The notes under the pieces: model-generated
The model's database searches: none
What the model saw: the letters and a program-made list of their open reading frames with translations, nothing else
Told to the model about the DNA's origin: nothing
Made by a program: the position numbers and the translations under genes
Assembly: GCF_022682495.2 (NCBI RefSeq)
Contig: NC_071389.1
Span: 58,550,239 to 58,614,238, forward strand
Reading direction: 5' to 3'
DNA length: 64,000 bases
DNA from: Desmodus rotundus
Lineage: Eukaryota; Chordata; Mammalia; Chiroptera; Phyllostomidae
Shown here: piece after piece, positions 11,081-23,107 of the stretch
How positions within the stretch are numbered: the first letter of the stretch is position 1
Layout: each line of letters opens with the position of its first letter

Positions 11081-11445
11081 ACTTTCCCAATTAAACTTTG
11101 GTTAATTGCTTGGAAGCATTTTTATTAATTTCTAAGGGGTGGAAATGGGATGGTTAAAACACAAAGAATATTAATGATGCCAAAAATGGTGCAAAATAAT
11201 TTCTGGTAGTTTTTCTTACATACTTTATAGGTGTTGCTGATTATCATTTTCCTTAGCCTATTTGTCCTAACTAGAACTAACGTAGTCAAAACAGATAAAA
11301 TTGAATGACAGTTTAGGGAAATATGGGCAGTACCAAGATTCGAAGTGAACAGGTCAGCTTTCATATCATCTAGCACTCACTATTCCATAACCTAATAGCA
11401 AATGCCACGGAGCCCAGCTGCTTCAATTTCTATCCCACTCCATCC

Positions 11446-11632
11446 CATACTAGCTGTGGGAACCAAAGCAAGTTATCAGAAGTTGTGCGTCTTAGTTTCC
11501 TATCTGTAAAATGGGGCTAATACTAGTATGTGCTCCACCAGGTCATTGTGGGGTAAAAGGAATACATGGGAGTGTTTACCACAGTACTTAGTACATAGTA
11601 CGCACTTAGTAAATGTCAGCTTTATTATTGTT
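11446..11632 (+). repeat. MIR SINE
   Basis: Contains the MIR order 'tagctgtgggaacc', 'cttagtttcctatctgtaaaatgggg', 'taatactagtatg', and the tail 'acttagtacatagtacgcacttagtaaatg'. Confidence 0.85.
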
Positions 11633-11707
11633 GGTGGTGGTGGAACATTTACTGTGATCATTAACTTACCTATTGTTATATTTATATTTTTTACCAAGAA
11701 ACAATTT

Positions 11708-11880
11708 TTATTTATTTTTAAAATGTATTTGTTTTATTTTAAGTATAGTTGTAGTGCAATGTTATATTAATTATATTAGTTTCAAGTATACAAAATAGTG
11801 ATTCGACATCTCTATTGTTATATTTACATGTATCTTTTACAATGTACCCTTAGTTGCACTGTGTTATGGGATCTATTTCC
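11708..11880 (-). mobile_element. L1M 3' UTR fragment
   Basis: Antisense L1 3' UTR signature on plus: 'tatattagtttcaagtata' followed by 'caaaatagtgattcgacat'. Old, short and non-coding. Confidence 0.7.
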
Positions 11881-12118
11881 TCGTAGTCCTGCACTTCAGA
11901 ATACTAGAAAATAGAATTAGATTAGTCTGCTCTCAAGCAAAAATCCAAGTCTCTTTCCTAGACCTCAAGGGAAATTCTACAGTCATATTCTTAAGCCCTT
12001 TCTGTAAAGAAAGAGTTGAAAGTGTACCTATGCTTCTAGGCAAAATCCATGAAAAAAATTTTTTTCTATCCACCTCTGAAGTAATAATCCTCTAGTAATA
12101 AAACTTTAAGAGCCTCCA

Positions 12119-12431
12119 TTTTTTGTTTTTTATTGCATTTTTTTCTATTACCATTTAGTCTCCTAATACCCCCTTTACGCCCGCAATCCCCACACAGTTG
12201 TCCCTGTCTATGAGTCCTTTTCCCTTTTTGTTCACCCCCCTCACTCCCTAACCTCCCGCTCTTAGTTGTCAGCCTGCTCTGCCTCTACGCGTCTGTCTCT
12301 GTTCTCCTTGTTAGCTCAGTTTGTCCATTAGATTCCACATATGAATGAGATCATATGGCATTTGTCTTTCTCTGACTGGCTTATTTCACTTAGTATAATG
12401 TTCTCCAGGTCCATCCATACTGTCGCAAAGG
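12119..12431 (-). mobile_element. L1 3' UTR insertion with target duplication
   Basis: The plus strand holds 'attccacatatgaatgaga', 'tcatatggcatttgtcttt', 'ggcttatttcacttagtat' and 'caggtccatccatactgtcg', the antisense L1 ORF2 end and 3' UTR. Poly(A) lies at the low end (T-rich from 12119). A 9-bp target duplication 'gagcctcca' is at 12110-12118 and 12432-12440, so both ends are fixed. About 310 bp, 5'-truncated. Confidence 0.9.
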
Positions 12432-12440
12432 GAGCCTCCA

Positions 12441-13570
12441 GTGTTTGGTAAGGTAATATTATGCCTTAATTTTGTGAAGTTTGGCGGCCTGGCTGACCAC
12501 AAACAAGAAACTTTAGAGAGTTCAAAACTATTCTGCAGTTTTCATACGTAGATTTGCAACTATGTATGTAGGAGCTCATGAGAATATTATTGTTTGTATT
12601 GTCTGTTTATATATAATGCTGCAGGAGATACGTTTCCAACTTTTCAATTTATATAATTACTTTTGAATTGATAATAATACTCACAGTACGAGATTCTATA
12701 CCTTGGACCCACATGAAATATACCTGCTTCCTATCAACTGTCCAGCATTTCTACCTTTTTCTTGTCATCTTTGTAAATCCCTACTTCTCTTTATCTTTAT
12801 AAATCACCGCTCAATAAATGAGAAAATAGAAACCACATAATCAGGGAAATTTGGAGGGAAGATCACAATTATTTAAGGAGTGAAACATCTGGAAAGGGAT
12901 CATGGCCTCATTATCTTTCCAAAACAGTTAATGGAACTCTTCCTTTAGTTGACGGAAGAGCTGTAAGTGGAAGTGCTTTATCAAACATTAACTAAGAAAA
13001 TGTACGGCAACGCCTTGGGCAAGTCAGGTTGTCATTCTGCTCCGTAAATATTTATTCCGCAGATGGTTTTTAAACCCACCAGTTTCCTTTTTATAAGGAA
13101 AAGTTAAGTTGGTATATTTATTTTATATTACAGAAATTTTCAACAATTGGGACTTTTAAAAACATTTATTCCACTTCCTTCCTCATTTAAAAATCAGTGG
13201 CTTGAATTGAACAGATCATAATATAGTGGGAATTTTCACACTTATATGCAGTGAAAAATCGCTCTCATGTACTATATCTACTTGGCAGTGTAAAAATCTG
13301 TTTTAAAAAATTAGAAGTCCTTTGGAAATCCTGCTCCTCAGAAAGAAAATATTTGAAGTCAATAAGCCATTATTTATTGGAAGATAATTAAAGAAGTAAA
13401 TTATTTTTAACCCACATGTGAGCATACCTTTCTGATTAAAAGCTCATTTTTTAAAAATGCCTCATTCTTTTATTAAGGACTTAAGTATAGTGTAACACAG
13501 AACAACCAGTATCATGTGAATCAAAAAAAAAAACACATTAAGTATCAACACACTACATTATGTCTGTTTG
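12441..13570. other. Unique AT-rich sequence, possible regulatory content
   Basis: No repeat or gene recognised across about 1.1 kb. The part near 13360-13450 has dense ATTA/AATTA motifs and resembles repeat-free constrained sequence, but that is impression only. Confidence 0.5.
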
Positions 13571-13574
13571 ATTC

Positions 13575-13790
13575 AATCACGAGACACACCGAGCACTGAC
13601 TAAATGCCAGGGACTGGGACAGGTGCTAAGAATGCAAAACTGAAATGGTAGTTTCGGCCTTCAGGGAACCCGTAGTCTAATGTAGGCGACAGCCCCTTCA
13701 GCGACTATCTACGACCCAGCGTGACAAATGCTGTGCTCGCAGCACCCGCTAAGCATTATGGGAGGAGGGGAAAATGTCCAAATGTGGTTT
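13575..13790 (-). repeat. L2 LINE 3' fragment
   Basis: Plus strand reads 'gagcactgactaaatgcca', 'ggtgctaagaatgcaaa' and 'cttcagggaacccgtagtc', the antisense of the L2 3' end. Diverged; ends soft. Confidence 0.65.
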
Positions 13791-14390
13791 AAAAATTAGA
13801 AATGCAATAAGAATGTCTTAGGACCCAAGGATCAAATAGAACCAGTCGGTATATGAATTAAGATTAGCAAAAGCCTTTGTGGGAGCAAATATACAGGGAA
13901 TTTCTTAACTATGACTTCCCAGGAGAACCAAGGGTAAAAAGACGTAGAGAAATATTTTGTGAGCAATGTGCCTATTTTAACATCTCCAGAATGTTTTGAC
14001 GGAACCTAAGTTGTGACTTTAATGATTGACCTCATTCTGTGCAATAGTATCCCTATAACTGCTAAAGCATCAACAATTACAAATAATCATTGTTTCAGTG
14101 TGATAGTGAACCACATGCTAAATTTAAACTTACACGGTGCTAGGGTCAGTTCTGCGTCAAATGTGGTCACAATTATTAGTATCTAAGACAATTGTGGTGT
14201 GACAAAAGTGAAGGGCTCAGCTCTTCATTGAGTTAATAAAACTCATTTAGTCAGCAAGATATAATTACACGAAACTGCAATATGAATGAATTGCTTTGGC
14301 ATTTGCTTTCTTATCTCTTTAAGCTATTAAATAGACTACAACCACAGCTCTTTATCTGACTGATCATCTCCTTCCCCGTTTGGCTTCCAC
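13791..14390. other. Unique non-coding sequence
   Basis: No repeat recognised. Near 14100-14280 there are several TAATTA- and TGTGAC-like cores in otherwise complex sequence. No gene. Confidence 0.5.
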
Positions 14391-14392
14391 AA

Positions 14393-14408
14393 TGTGTGTG
14401 TGTGTATA

Positions 14409-14450
<42 letters not shown>
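14393..14450. repeat. (TG)n-(TA)n compound microsatellite
   Basis: TG run at 14393-14405, a short TATACACG interruption, TG at 14412-14438, then TA to 14450. The minus-strand frame crossing it is a shadow (Thr-His repeats). Confidence 0.95.
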
Positions 14451-15183
14451 GTTTTTTTCTAGACAGGTTTCTTTTTAAAGTGGTTAAAGTAACAAAAACC
14501 TCTGGCTTGGCAATTTTTTTTCCCCTGAACAATTTCCCACACAGTTGCTTTTGAGGAAGCAACATTGAGTAAGTAACATACAGGGTAAATTGTCTTCAAA
14601 TCGCTGCCTCAATATTCAGCTTGCCTTTCAGGAGGTGAAAGGACTATGCAAAACGGCTGCTATACAGAGGCGCTTGCCTCTGTCTGTCTCCCCACCTGTC
14701 TATTTTTCATCACTAAGATGGGTTTGCCTCATCTTTGTGAGTATTTTAATTATATGACTAACTTTCCAAAGCATTCTACAACACAAAGATTTAAATATGG
14801 TCCCTGCCCTGTGATTTTTATAATATAATGAAAAAACACCTTTCAAAGAAAGAAAAGATGGAAAAATATTCTTCCTTAGAAAAGTAGTAATAATAGGGAA
14901 AAGCCAGTTGTCTCTTTCTAATTCTTTGTCTCTGACATCTGTCATTTGGGGGACATGGTTATGTGGGTGTTCAGTGGTGGTATTACATTAGTACATGAAA
15001 AGTTTCCCTCGTTCTGTGGTGCTAATTCTCTACCCTTTGTCAATAACTTCTTACCTTACATTATTACCTTCATGTATTTTTCTCCTCAGTTCACAGATAG
15101 AGAATTTGCAAACGCAGTATACCCTTGAATTAAAATTGGAAAAACACAATAGCAACAGATATAATAATGATTAAAATATGTGA
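14451..15183. other. Unique non-coding sequence
   Basis: No gene or transposon recognised. Frames on both strands at 14646-14945 overlap and show no recognisable protein. Confidence 0.5.
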
Positions 15184-15302
15184 ATTTATTTAGTGTTTCA
15201 CAAATTTCAAAGTACTTTGTACATGTTATCTTATTTGAACTTCACAATAACTGTGTGGAAAGGTATTACAGTTTTCATTTTACACAAGAGAAACTTAACT
15301 AC
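15184..15302 (+). repeat. MIR-class SINE
   Basis: 'gtactttgtacatgttatcttatt', 'cttcacaataactgtgtgg' and 'tttcattttacacaagaga' follow MIR/MIR3 in order. Confidence 0.75.
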
Positions 15303-15304
15303 TT

Positions 15305-15660
15305 TGATTGGGTTTCCCCAGAAGCTTATAAGACAAGGATTCAAGTGCATTTAATTTATATGGGAGCTGATCCCAGAAAACACTGACAGGGAGTGACAAA
15401 TGAGACAGGGAATGGAAGAAAGCATAAAACGTGCATTTTCAAGGCGGTTTCCAGCTTGGTAACTGGAACTCACTCCTGCTGGGGAACTCTGAAGGATGGT
15501 GTACTGTAGAACACAACTCAGTATTAGCCCAACCAAAGGGTGAAAAAGTGGGATATTTATCTACGAACTTCCCACCCACTTTCGGTTGAAGGTGGCTTCC
15601 ATAGATAACAACTCTAGGGTACTCGGTGCTTCCTTTTTTGTAAGCTGGGCATATCCTCAA
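15305..15660 (+). repeat. Unassigned interspersed repeat, copy B
   Basis: Starts 'gggtttccccagaagc', then 'agacaaggattcaagtgca', then 'gctgatcccagaaaacactga' and a 'gagacagggaatggaagaaagc' stretch. The same order of blocks is seen in copy C at 43485, and more weakly in copy A at 10685. The minus-strand frames inside are shadows. Confidence 0.5.
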
Positions 15661-18204
15661 ATCCAGAAAAAAAGTCTTCAGTCCCAGAGTCACAGGTGTT
15701 CACAGTAAGCAAACTTCAAGATTCAGAGGTGGACACTGAGGGAACATGAGCGGAGCAGGAGTCTGCAGACCAAGCTCAGCAAAGACAGGCGATTTCTCAG
15801 TCCCAAGTCCTGCAGGTAGTGTAGGCGAGGTCGGGAAGGGAACGAGGCCCTTGACCGTTCGGCAGACTCTTTCTATAGTAAAATTAGATGGCATTCCTGT
15901 GATCAAACTATAAATTAGGAGGCAGAGTAGAGAATACAGAGTATACTCAAAAAGGTATTCTTGGAAATGGTCTTATGGTAATTAAAGATTTACTCACCCT
16001 ATACTATATGTATAATAAAATCACTCAAAACTTACAGCTTTTACAGAATGTGAAGTAAATATCAGTACATTATCCTTTACACAGCAAGCATACTAAGTCC
16101 TGCCAAAATATGTTGCCAAAGTTTTCAGCTCAATTGGAGGCATTTTGCCAAGGGCACTGGAACAAATTTTAGGATTTACAAGGGCCATAATACATTCAAA
16201 GGACGTGTACATTGCAGGAAAATATGGCAAACAAGTGGTCAGGCAAACATTATGTGGAAAAGTCACAGCCAGCACGTATGTGTCACCACTTGACAGCCGC
16301 TTCACATCAGCACCACTCAATCATCAGTATTAGTAGGTTTTCACAGTTGTAAAATATTTGCATACAGATGTGATGGTATTCTTGTGGCTTACTCAATAAA
16401 TGAGAATGGGACTCTATGCACCCCTGAGTTTTCAATTAATGTTGTTGACAGAATGAATGGCTATTTATGCCTACCAGCCTTTCATGTTCATTCATGATAC
16501 ACAATACCTAAGTCTTAAAGATCTCATCTAAATGCCTCCCCTCTTAGGAGGGTGCTTATGGATTCTATTGTATATATAGGGTAGCATAAGGTTCAATGAT
16601 TCTAGCTAATCAGTAGTGTGGCCCTTACATTTTAGCAAAGGCTGCTGAAGCCTTTGTTCTGCAATGGGGCATTATCCCTCCATCTCTACAATAACTTGAA
16701 TGTCTGATTGTAGTAAGATCTTAGGCAACCGATGCCTGAACTTAACTTTCCCAAGTATACCCATCCCCACCACTTCTTTTTGAGGGAAAAAGATACCTAC
16801 ACAGGAAAACAATTTTCCTACGTATTGTAAATTCTTCCTACACTCATCCATCTGCCTGTGTGAACAGGGGTCTAGCACATAATTGGAAACCAACAAATGC
16901 TTAACAAATTTAATCAACAAGCAATCTGGAAAACTACCAGCTTTGGCCACCGTGCGTTCTTAGATTTCTGTAACATGATACAGTTTCTAGGAGGTGAAGG
17001 TGAGTACCCTCCCTCACCCCGCCCATCTCAGGATCTCTTCTAGCAGGGAAAGGAATGTGTAAATGTCATGTGAAAAAAGTGTTCATGATAAATGAGTAAA
17101 ATTCCACTTTTCTACTTGGATTAGAAATAAATTCCAATGGGCTTACTCATTATTCATATTAATTAATATTACAACAATAATTTTTCTTTCTATACAGACT
17201 TACTGTTTAAAAAAAGAACTTTCACAGATACGCCATCTTTTTTTTAGTCACACAAGCTTTAGTCACAGCCTAAGCTTAAATGGCTAAGCTTAAATGTTGT
17301 CCCCAAAGTTGAGTATTTAAGTGGAAGGAAAACCAGAATTCCATTCAGGTGACATGAGAAACTGCGATAGTGGTGCAAATTTATGAAATATATTCTAAAG
17401 TAACATATTTAAAAGTCCTAACTACGTTTTCCAAGTATTGAGACTCCATGTCAAAAGTACAGGCATGTTTGTTTGCTTCTGCAAAGAAAATTAAGTGTGT
17501 AGTCCATGCATGATTGATGTCTATTATTTTAATTCCAAGAAGTATGTGTATCAAATTGCCTTTACAAGAGGAACCATATTAAAACAGCTTGTATTTACAT
17601 GCCTTGTAGTTGTCAGTGGAGTGTTTATTCTGCCACTAACTTTAGGACAGTGCTATAACGTGACACTGTTTTCAAACTCTGACATGCTAGTGGCTGTTCC
17701 AGAGCACAGATCGGTGTTTGTGTACTAGGGAACTCCAGTCCTGGCTGGGGGTGTACCAAGACTGGAGGCTCCTCGTTAAGGGTTCCTGTACAAGCAAGCG
17801 AAGACGTCGCACCAAATGGTTACCAAAGGCTTTGAATTATGTAAACTAACCCCAAAGGATCTGTTTAGAGTTTTTACAACATTTGCTCATGAGTTCTAGA
17901 AGAATCTTGGTGGTTTTAACCCATCTCTAACTTATTCTTTTCAAGAGCTCATTTCCTCTTGAAATCTTCCTCCTGCTGTACGGCCCACACAGGCAAGAGC
18001 GGGCAGACAGGCCCAGCACAGAGCCACACCTCCTGGAGCGGTTTCCAAGCAAAAGCACAGAGACGCCTGGGGCAAATATTCACAGGGCAATCAGAAACTC
18101 CACCAGCAGGGAAGTCACTGCTCTATTCGCAGTTATATGCTATGACTATCAAAATGTTAAATCTGAAAGAGAAATTATTTCATACAAATATACTCATTGG
18201 ATAG
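15661..18204. other. Unique sequence; one puzzling open stretch
   Basis: No named repeat recognised over 2.5 kb. At 16095-16333 the plus strand stays open for about 79 codons, with a plausible protein composition but no start context, splice pattern or family that I recognise. I treat it as chance. A small duplication 'ctaagcttaaatg' lies at 17270-17282 and 17284-17296. Confidence 0.45.
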
Positions 18205-18268
18205 ATTAGGAATAGGAAACAAGTCTCTGAGAACTTAACTGACTTGCCCAAGTCCATGGCAATGTTAG
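18205..18268 (+). repeat. MIR fragment
   Basis: 'gtctctgagaacttaactgac' followed by 'ttgcccaagtccatggca' matches the MIR core. Short and diverged. Confidence 0.6.
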
Positions 18269-18600
18269 GGATAAAACATACCACTCAGAGTAGAATAAAA
18301 TATATTTATTTATTTAAAAACATGAAATATAATCAGGATAACTACTGGTGAGGCTGGCAAACCAGACTTGAAAGCACAAGATTTCTAAGTAAATCTTGAC
18401 TTATTTAGAAGCCTTGAGACAAAATACAGTTCAGTGTGGCCTCCTTGCCTAAATAAGGAGGTTAATATTTATTTCTGAAAAGGCTTAGATCTACCATCTA
18501 AAGCCTTAAATCACGTTCATTGAATGCCGCACTTAAGCATTGTAATGAAAAGGCACAGCCAGTCTGAAACACAGAAGCTGCTGATAGATGCTACAATAAT
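18269..18600. other. Unique non-coding sequence
   Basis: No gene or transposon recognised. Confidence 0.5.
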
Positions 18601-18870
18601 GAGTGTGCTTCCCCCTTCCACCCGGTGCCTAGGTGATCACCGGTGAGAGGAGGGCGTGACTAGCAACTGCAGTGTGGAGTTGAGCAGGGTGATTTATAAA
18701 CCTCGGCACACTGAAGACTAAAAAATAAATCATTAAGTACCATGGCTCATGATTCAACGTGCTCCCCCCACCCAATCATGAGTAATAAATCGTGTGGGCT
18801 GTAATAATTTATAGGAGATGTTGCTAGAATGTGAGAATATTAACTTTGGTGAGTCTTTAAGTTGCTTGTG
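18601..18870. promoter_or_regulatory. Candidate regulatory element with HOX/CDX-like site cluster
   Basis: Four AT-rich homeodomain-type sites occur in 125 bases: TGATTTATAAA (18690-18700), AAATAAATCATTAA (18723-18736), AATCATGAGTAATAAATCG (18774-18792) and GTAATAATTTATAGG (18801-18815). The AATAAA/TTTAT core is what posterior HOX and CDX proteins prefer, and TGAT/ATCA half-sites for TALE partners adjoin several. Just upstream is a 10-bp palindrome TCACCGGTGA. The block contains no recognisable repeat. Regulatory function is inferred, not shown. Confidence 0.35.
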
Positions 18871-20714
18871 ATGTCAGTAGTGGCTGAAGTGTGTCTTGCA
18901 CAGGACAGCAACACTGCTGCTGCACAGCTCTATTCTGACACTTCAGTCAGTCAGAGGCTCCCGGGGACTAGAAGAGACAGTTCACTTTAGCACCAAGCCC
19001 ATCAATTTAGAGCCTGTCCCTCAGGAATCACCTGCCACAGAGAGAATTAAACTCAAATGTTGGAAAGCACTTAGAATCATATTAGCACATTCACATACAA
19101 CAATTTTCCCCCATGTCCTTGTGGAAGCAAAATGTGACAAAAGCCATTTTATTTTTGCCCAAGACTAGTCCTCAGGCTTGCTAAGGGGGAAAAAAAATAG
19201 ATGAAAGAGAACATTTAAACACTAACAGAATGCAACACTAGGAAAGCCACCGAAATAGTCTAGATTTATCTGGGAACGTGGCCAATCTCTTCCCACCTAC
19301 TAACGTCCTCCAGAGAGTCCCTCAGATGCTATCTCATCACTCCACAAATATGTGACAATAATGACCCTCTCCTGTTTCAAGAGTAATTCCTCACTGTCCT
19401 GCCTCTATTTTCACTCTGGGAGGAAAGAGCCATACACACCGTAGTGAACATCAGAGAAAAAAGCGGCAGAAGAGAGAAAGAGGACGAGGAGAACCTCTAG
19501 ACGATGCCATGAGAGGACAGAGTGTCTGGGTGGCAGGACTGAGGAGGCTCAGGGCATCGGCGAGGCCCCATTCCCAGCGCTGAACTTTGCTTCAGAGGCC
19601 ACACACACAAATAGACACACCTCTCTTCGTTTCAAAGCAGCATCTCTCTATACATATTTTTTTTAATTTAAAAAAATGTGAAGCAGTAAATTTCAGAGAT
19701 TAAAAATGAAGTGAACAAAGAGAAACCAGCAAAATAAGAGAGTTCAGAAATCATTGGTGGTACAGTGAGGAAGGCTCGTGTTAATACTTTTTCACATTAT
19801 GGTCGAAAGGAATGAATGAGTGGAAGAAACCTGAGCAGAATCAATGACTTAAAACTATGTCCCTCTTTTAAGTTTCTAATGACTATTCCTACTTCTCTTA
19901 ATTTTCATTAGAACATTTTTCCTGTGTCTTGAAATATTTCATTCTTCCCTCCAAATTTATCTGAATTTAGATCTTCCTCACATGAAAAAAAACCAAGAAA
20001 TTCTCACCTATCTCAGTTGGCTATTTGTTCTTGGAACTTGGCAAACTCGGCACTTGGTGGCCCTGCTTCTTTTACAGGTTCTAGCTCAAGGTTCGGTTCT
20101 GTCCAAAGATAATTTGTGTGTGTGTGTGTGTGCATAATGCTATGTGCATTGCAACACATAATTACTGTTTTATTGAGAAAATGTAGATGCATATCTATGT
20201 AATAAATCCCTTTCATAACTAAATCAACCTGTAATAGCACCAGGTGTATATGCCAATGCCAAGGTTGACCCGTAGGATACCATACATTTCTGACACCCTA
20301 AGAAAAATTCTGAAACGGCAAGGTTTTAATATTGTTTTCTTATATTTCAAAGTGCCATCTATTAATCAACCCCCAAGATTCTGAGTAATGCTCGTGTGTG
20401 GACTAATATGTGGTAGTGTTTTCTATCAGAGAGAGTGGAAAAGAGTTTCTGAAAGAAAGGAGAGTCAGGAAAACTATTCTACAATTATCAATATACAACT
20501 ACTAGCACAGTATTTTTGATACCCAACCAAAGAAGGGAAAAAAAGCAAGGACTGTTCTATCAAAGGTTAGTCTTACTTCTCCCCTTTCCTTAAATGCAGT
20601 CTGGCTTATTTATTACAGTCTAACTAAAAGTTAGTAACTTGGTTAGGATGATGGTTCTTGAACTTTGTTTAACAAAGGAACATCTTTTCACTGGTCAATC
20701 TTACATAGAACCTA
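18871..20714. other. Unique sequence with a (TG)9 microsatellite
   Basis: No gene or named transposon. A (TG)9 run lies at 20115-20132. The frame at 18896-19168 shows no family I recognise. Confidence 0.5.
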
Positions 20715-20719
20715 ATCCT

Positions 20720-20916
20720 TTATTTTTATTTTTAACCCTCACCTGAGGGTATGTTTATTGATTTTAGAGAGAGAGGAAGGGAGAGAGAGAAACATGGGCG
20801 TCAGAGAGAAACAGAAACATCAATCTACTGCCTCCCATACACACCTCCACTCAGAATCGAACCCACAACCTTTTGGTGTATGGGATGATGCTTCAATCAA
20901 CTGAGCCCTGGCCAAG
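20720..20916 (-). mobile_element. Ves SINE
   Basis: Reversed Ves: T-rich tail at the low end, 'gattttagagagagaggaa' body, then 'tcgaacccacaacctttt' (antisense B box) and 'caactgagccctggcc' (antisense A box and head end). Target duplication not clear, so probably an older copy. Confidence 0.9.
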
Positions 20917-21620
20917 GTGACCCCAATGTCTTAAACAGAATGTGGAGGAGCTACCTTGGTTGAAATGATGAGAGGAGAGCTGGAGCTCCCTGCCCTCCAT
21001 GTCCCATGCAGGGCTCTCCGTGGACTCTGAGAATTCAGTGAGATACAGCCTGAAAACCCTTGGGTTGGAGCATAACACAAAGGCAAGCACAAGTTGCATT
21101 CCAATAGAACCCAATAAATAGTTAAGGTCAAAGCAAATTGTCAGCACAAGAGGCAAAGGTGCCAAGTGCAAGCAACCATCTCACACTGTTGAATTTTGAT
21201 GAATAAGTTCTAAGAAGTGAGAACAAATCAAGCCCAAGATGAAGGGTTTGAGGATGAAATTTTCTCATTGCAAAAACTGGGACAGGTAGTAGCAAATTAA
21301 GACAGTTGATCACCCCACCAAGGGGATCCTCTAATGAGAGTCCAGGCGACAAGTCAAATCACATCTTTCAATGCTGAGAGAGTAGATGCAATGACATCTT
21401 CACATAGAGAACACAGCACATCGGGATTCCACTGAGCCATGTGTGGTGGACTTCGAAGAGCTCTAGGTTCTTTAATAGGAGAAATGGGGGAGGCCATTAA
21501 AAACCACAACGCAGAGGGCAGGTCTACAGAGGCACACCCACATACTTTGAGAAAGACTTAATATGTTTATTTATTTATCACCAATTAGTTCTTTCTTAGA
21601 GTAGACAACAAAGCACTGGC
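20917..21620. other. Unique non-coding sequence
   Basis: No repeat recognised. Minus-strand frames at 20893-21352 overlap the SINE edge and each other and show no known protein. Confidence 0.45.
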
Positions 21621-21621
21621 A

Positions 21622-21725
21622 CATAACCTCATTTCAGCCTCCAAAATAAGAAATTTTACAGATGAACCTGAACCTCAGGTCTTTTCACTCCAAATGTAGT
21701 GCCCAGTGTCCTACTAACCACATAA
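21622..21725 (+). repeat. MIR/MIR3 fragment
   Basis: 'aacctcatttcagcct', 'attttacagatgaacctga' and 'aggtcttttcactccaaa' follow the MIR 3' half. Confidence 0.6.
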
Positions 21726-23055
21726 ACCAGGGATATGATTTAGGGTCACAGATAAGAACAGCATAGGCGCACTAATGCCCTGGAATGCTACAATGCCTTC
21801 CACCTAAGGTCAGCGCAAAGAGCCCTTCCCCCAAGCTGCAAACCCTTTTGTATCAGCCCTGCCTGTGGAGATTGGGCCCTGCTTAATTACAAGGCTGAAT
21901 TCTTAACGTGCTTGGTGTTTGTCAAGTCAGGAAGAGGAAAAACTATCTTGTCTGTGATTTATGTGTGCCCAACAACAAACTATATTATTCAAGTGAGAAG
22001 AGCAGATGGCCCAAAAACAAGGCAGTTATGGCCCACAATTATAATAATTATAGTACCCAGTAGACCTCCAGGTTATCAAGTGAGCAAGAAATCTAACAGT
22101 CACCCCAAAGACACTTAAAGGGAAAGGAGTTTAAACTAAGCCCCCAGTAATAAAGCAAGTTGAGACCCTTCTGCAAGATGAAGAGATTTATCTCCTCACC
22201 GTAGAAGGCAGCACCAGTGGGAGAGAGTACCCTGAGCAGACCATGGCCCCTGGCAGGAATGGCAGTCTTTCTGGGAAGGTCACCAGCTACTTCTGTGAAC
22301 ATAAACATTGTGAGCAAGGACATTGACTGATTGGGATTATCTTAGGAGAGACCTAAGTTCTCAAGGGCTGATTTACAGCAGTCATTTCTGTCCCTTATTT
22401 CCACTGCCGACAGTCTGGTTCTATTGTCTGTGATGATTAGATTTTTGCAGTCTTGAAAATAGCCATGCAAATTACCAAAATGTTTTCCATTTGACACTTT
22501 ATACATATTTGAATAAAACCAGCTCTAAGCCGTTAAATGGAATGAAATGAAATAGGCTAAATCTGATGACTGAAATTTTAAAGCTTCTGTAAAAAAGCTC
22601 CCACTATCCTACCCCCTTTATTAATGGCCAATTGTAAATGAATTTTGCACATGGAAACACCACTTGTCACTTTTCTTTAACATATACTGCATTGTACATA
22701 GTTTCAACTCCCCCCACTCAATTTAAGCATCAAGATTTATAGCTCATCGTGAGCTCCTCTATCTTTCTGTTCCTTCTTTGTACCTCTCCAAATGCTCAAG
22801 TAGCTTTTTTTAGAATAAAATGAAGATAGTCTGTACTGAACTCAAATGGAACATTCTGAGACTTGACTTTCAAAAAATGTATATTCTCCCCTATTCCCTT
22901 GATCCTGTTCTCTCCCACAGTACAGTGTGTATTTTTTCTCTCCCATCTCAGCATCCCCCATCTTTGTTCAGCCTACCTTTCAAATTTCCTACTCTGTGTA
23001 TCTTTGTTTTTGCTTGTGGTTTCTGCTATTTTAAAGCCAGTCTAGGTAATCTTGA
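21726..23055. other. Unique non-coding sequence
   Basis: No gene or named repeat recognised. The region 21840-22330 is somewhat GC-richer and may hide an old LTR, but I see no ends. Confidence 0.45.
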
Positions 23056-23107
23056 TTGGCCGATAAAGATTTATTTGCCCCTTGGCCAGTAAAGATTTAT
23101 TTGCCCC
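23056..23107 (+). repeat. 26-bp tandem duplication
   Basis: Two adjacent 26-bp copies, 23056-23081 and 23082-23107, each built on 'aaagatttatttgcccc'. They differ at two neighbouring bases (GA against AG). Confidence 0.9.

Noticed and set aside
14311..14565. Minus-strand frame with Thr-His repeats
   Set aside because: Direct translation of the TG microsatellite.
16095..16333. Open plus-strand stretch of about 79 codons with protein-like composition
   Set aside because: No family, splice sites or Kozak context recognised; not enough to call an exon or pseudogene.
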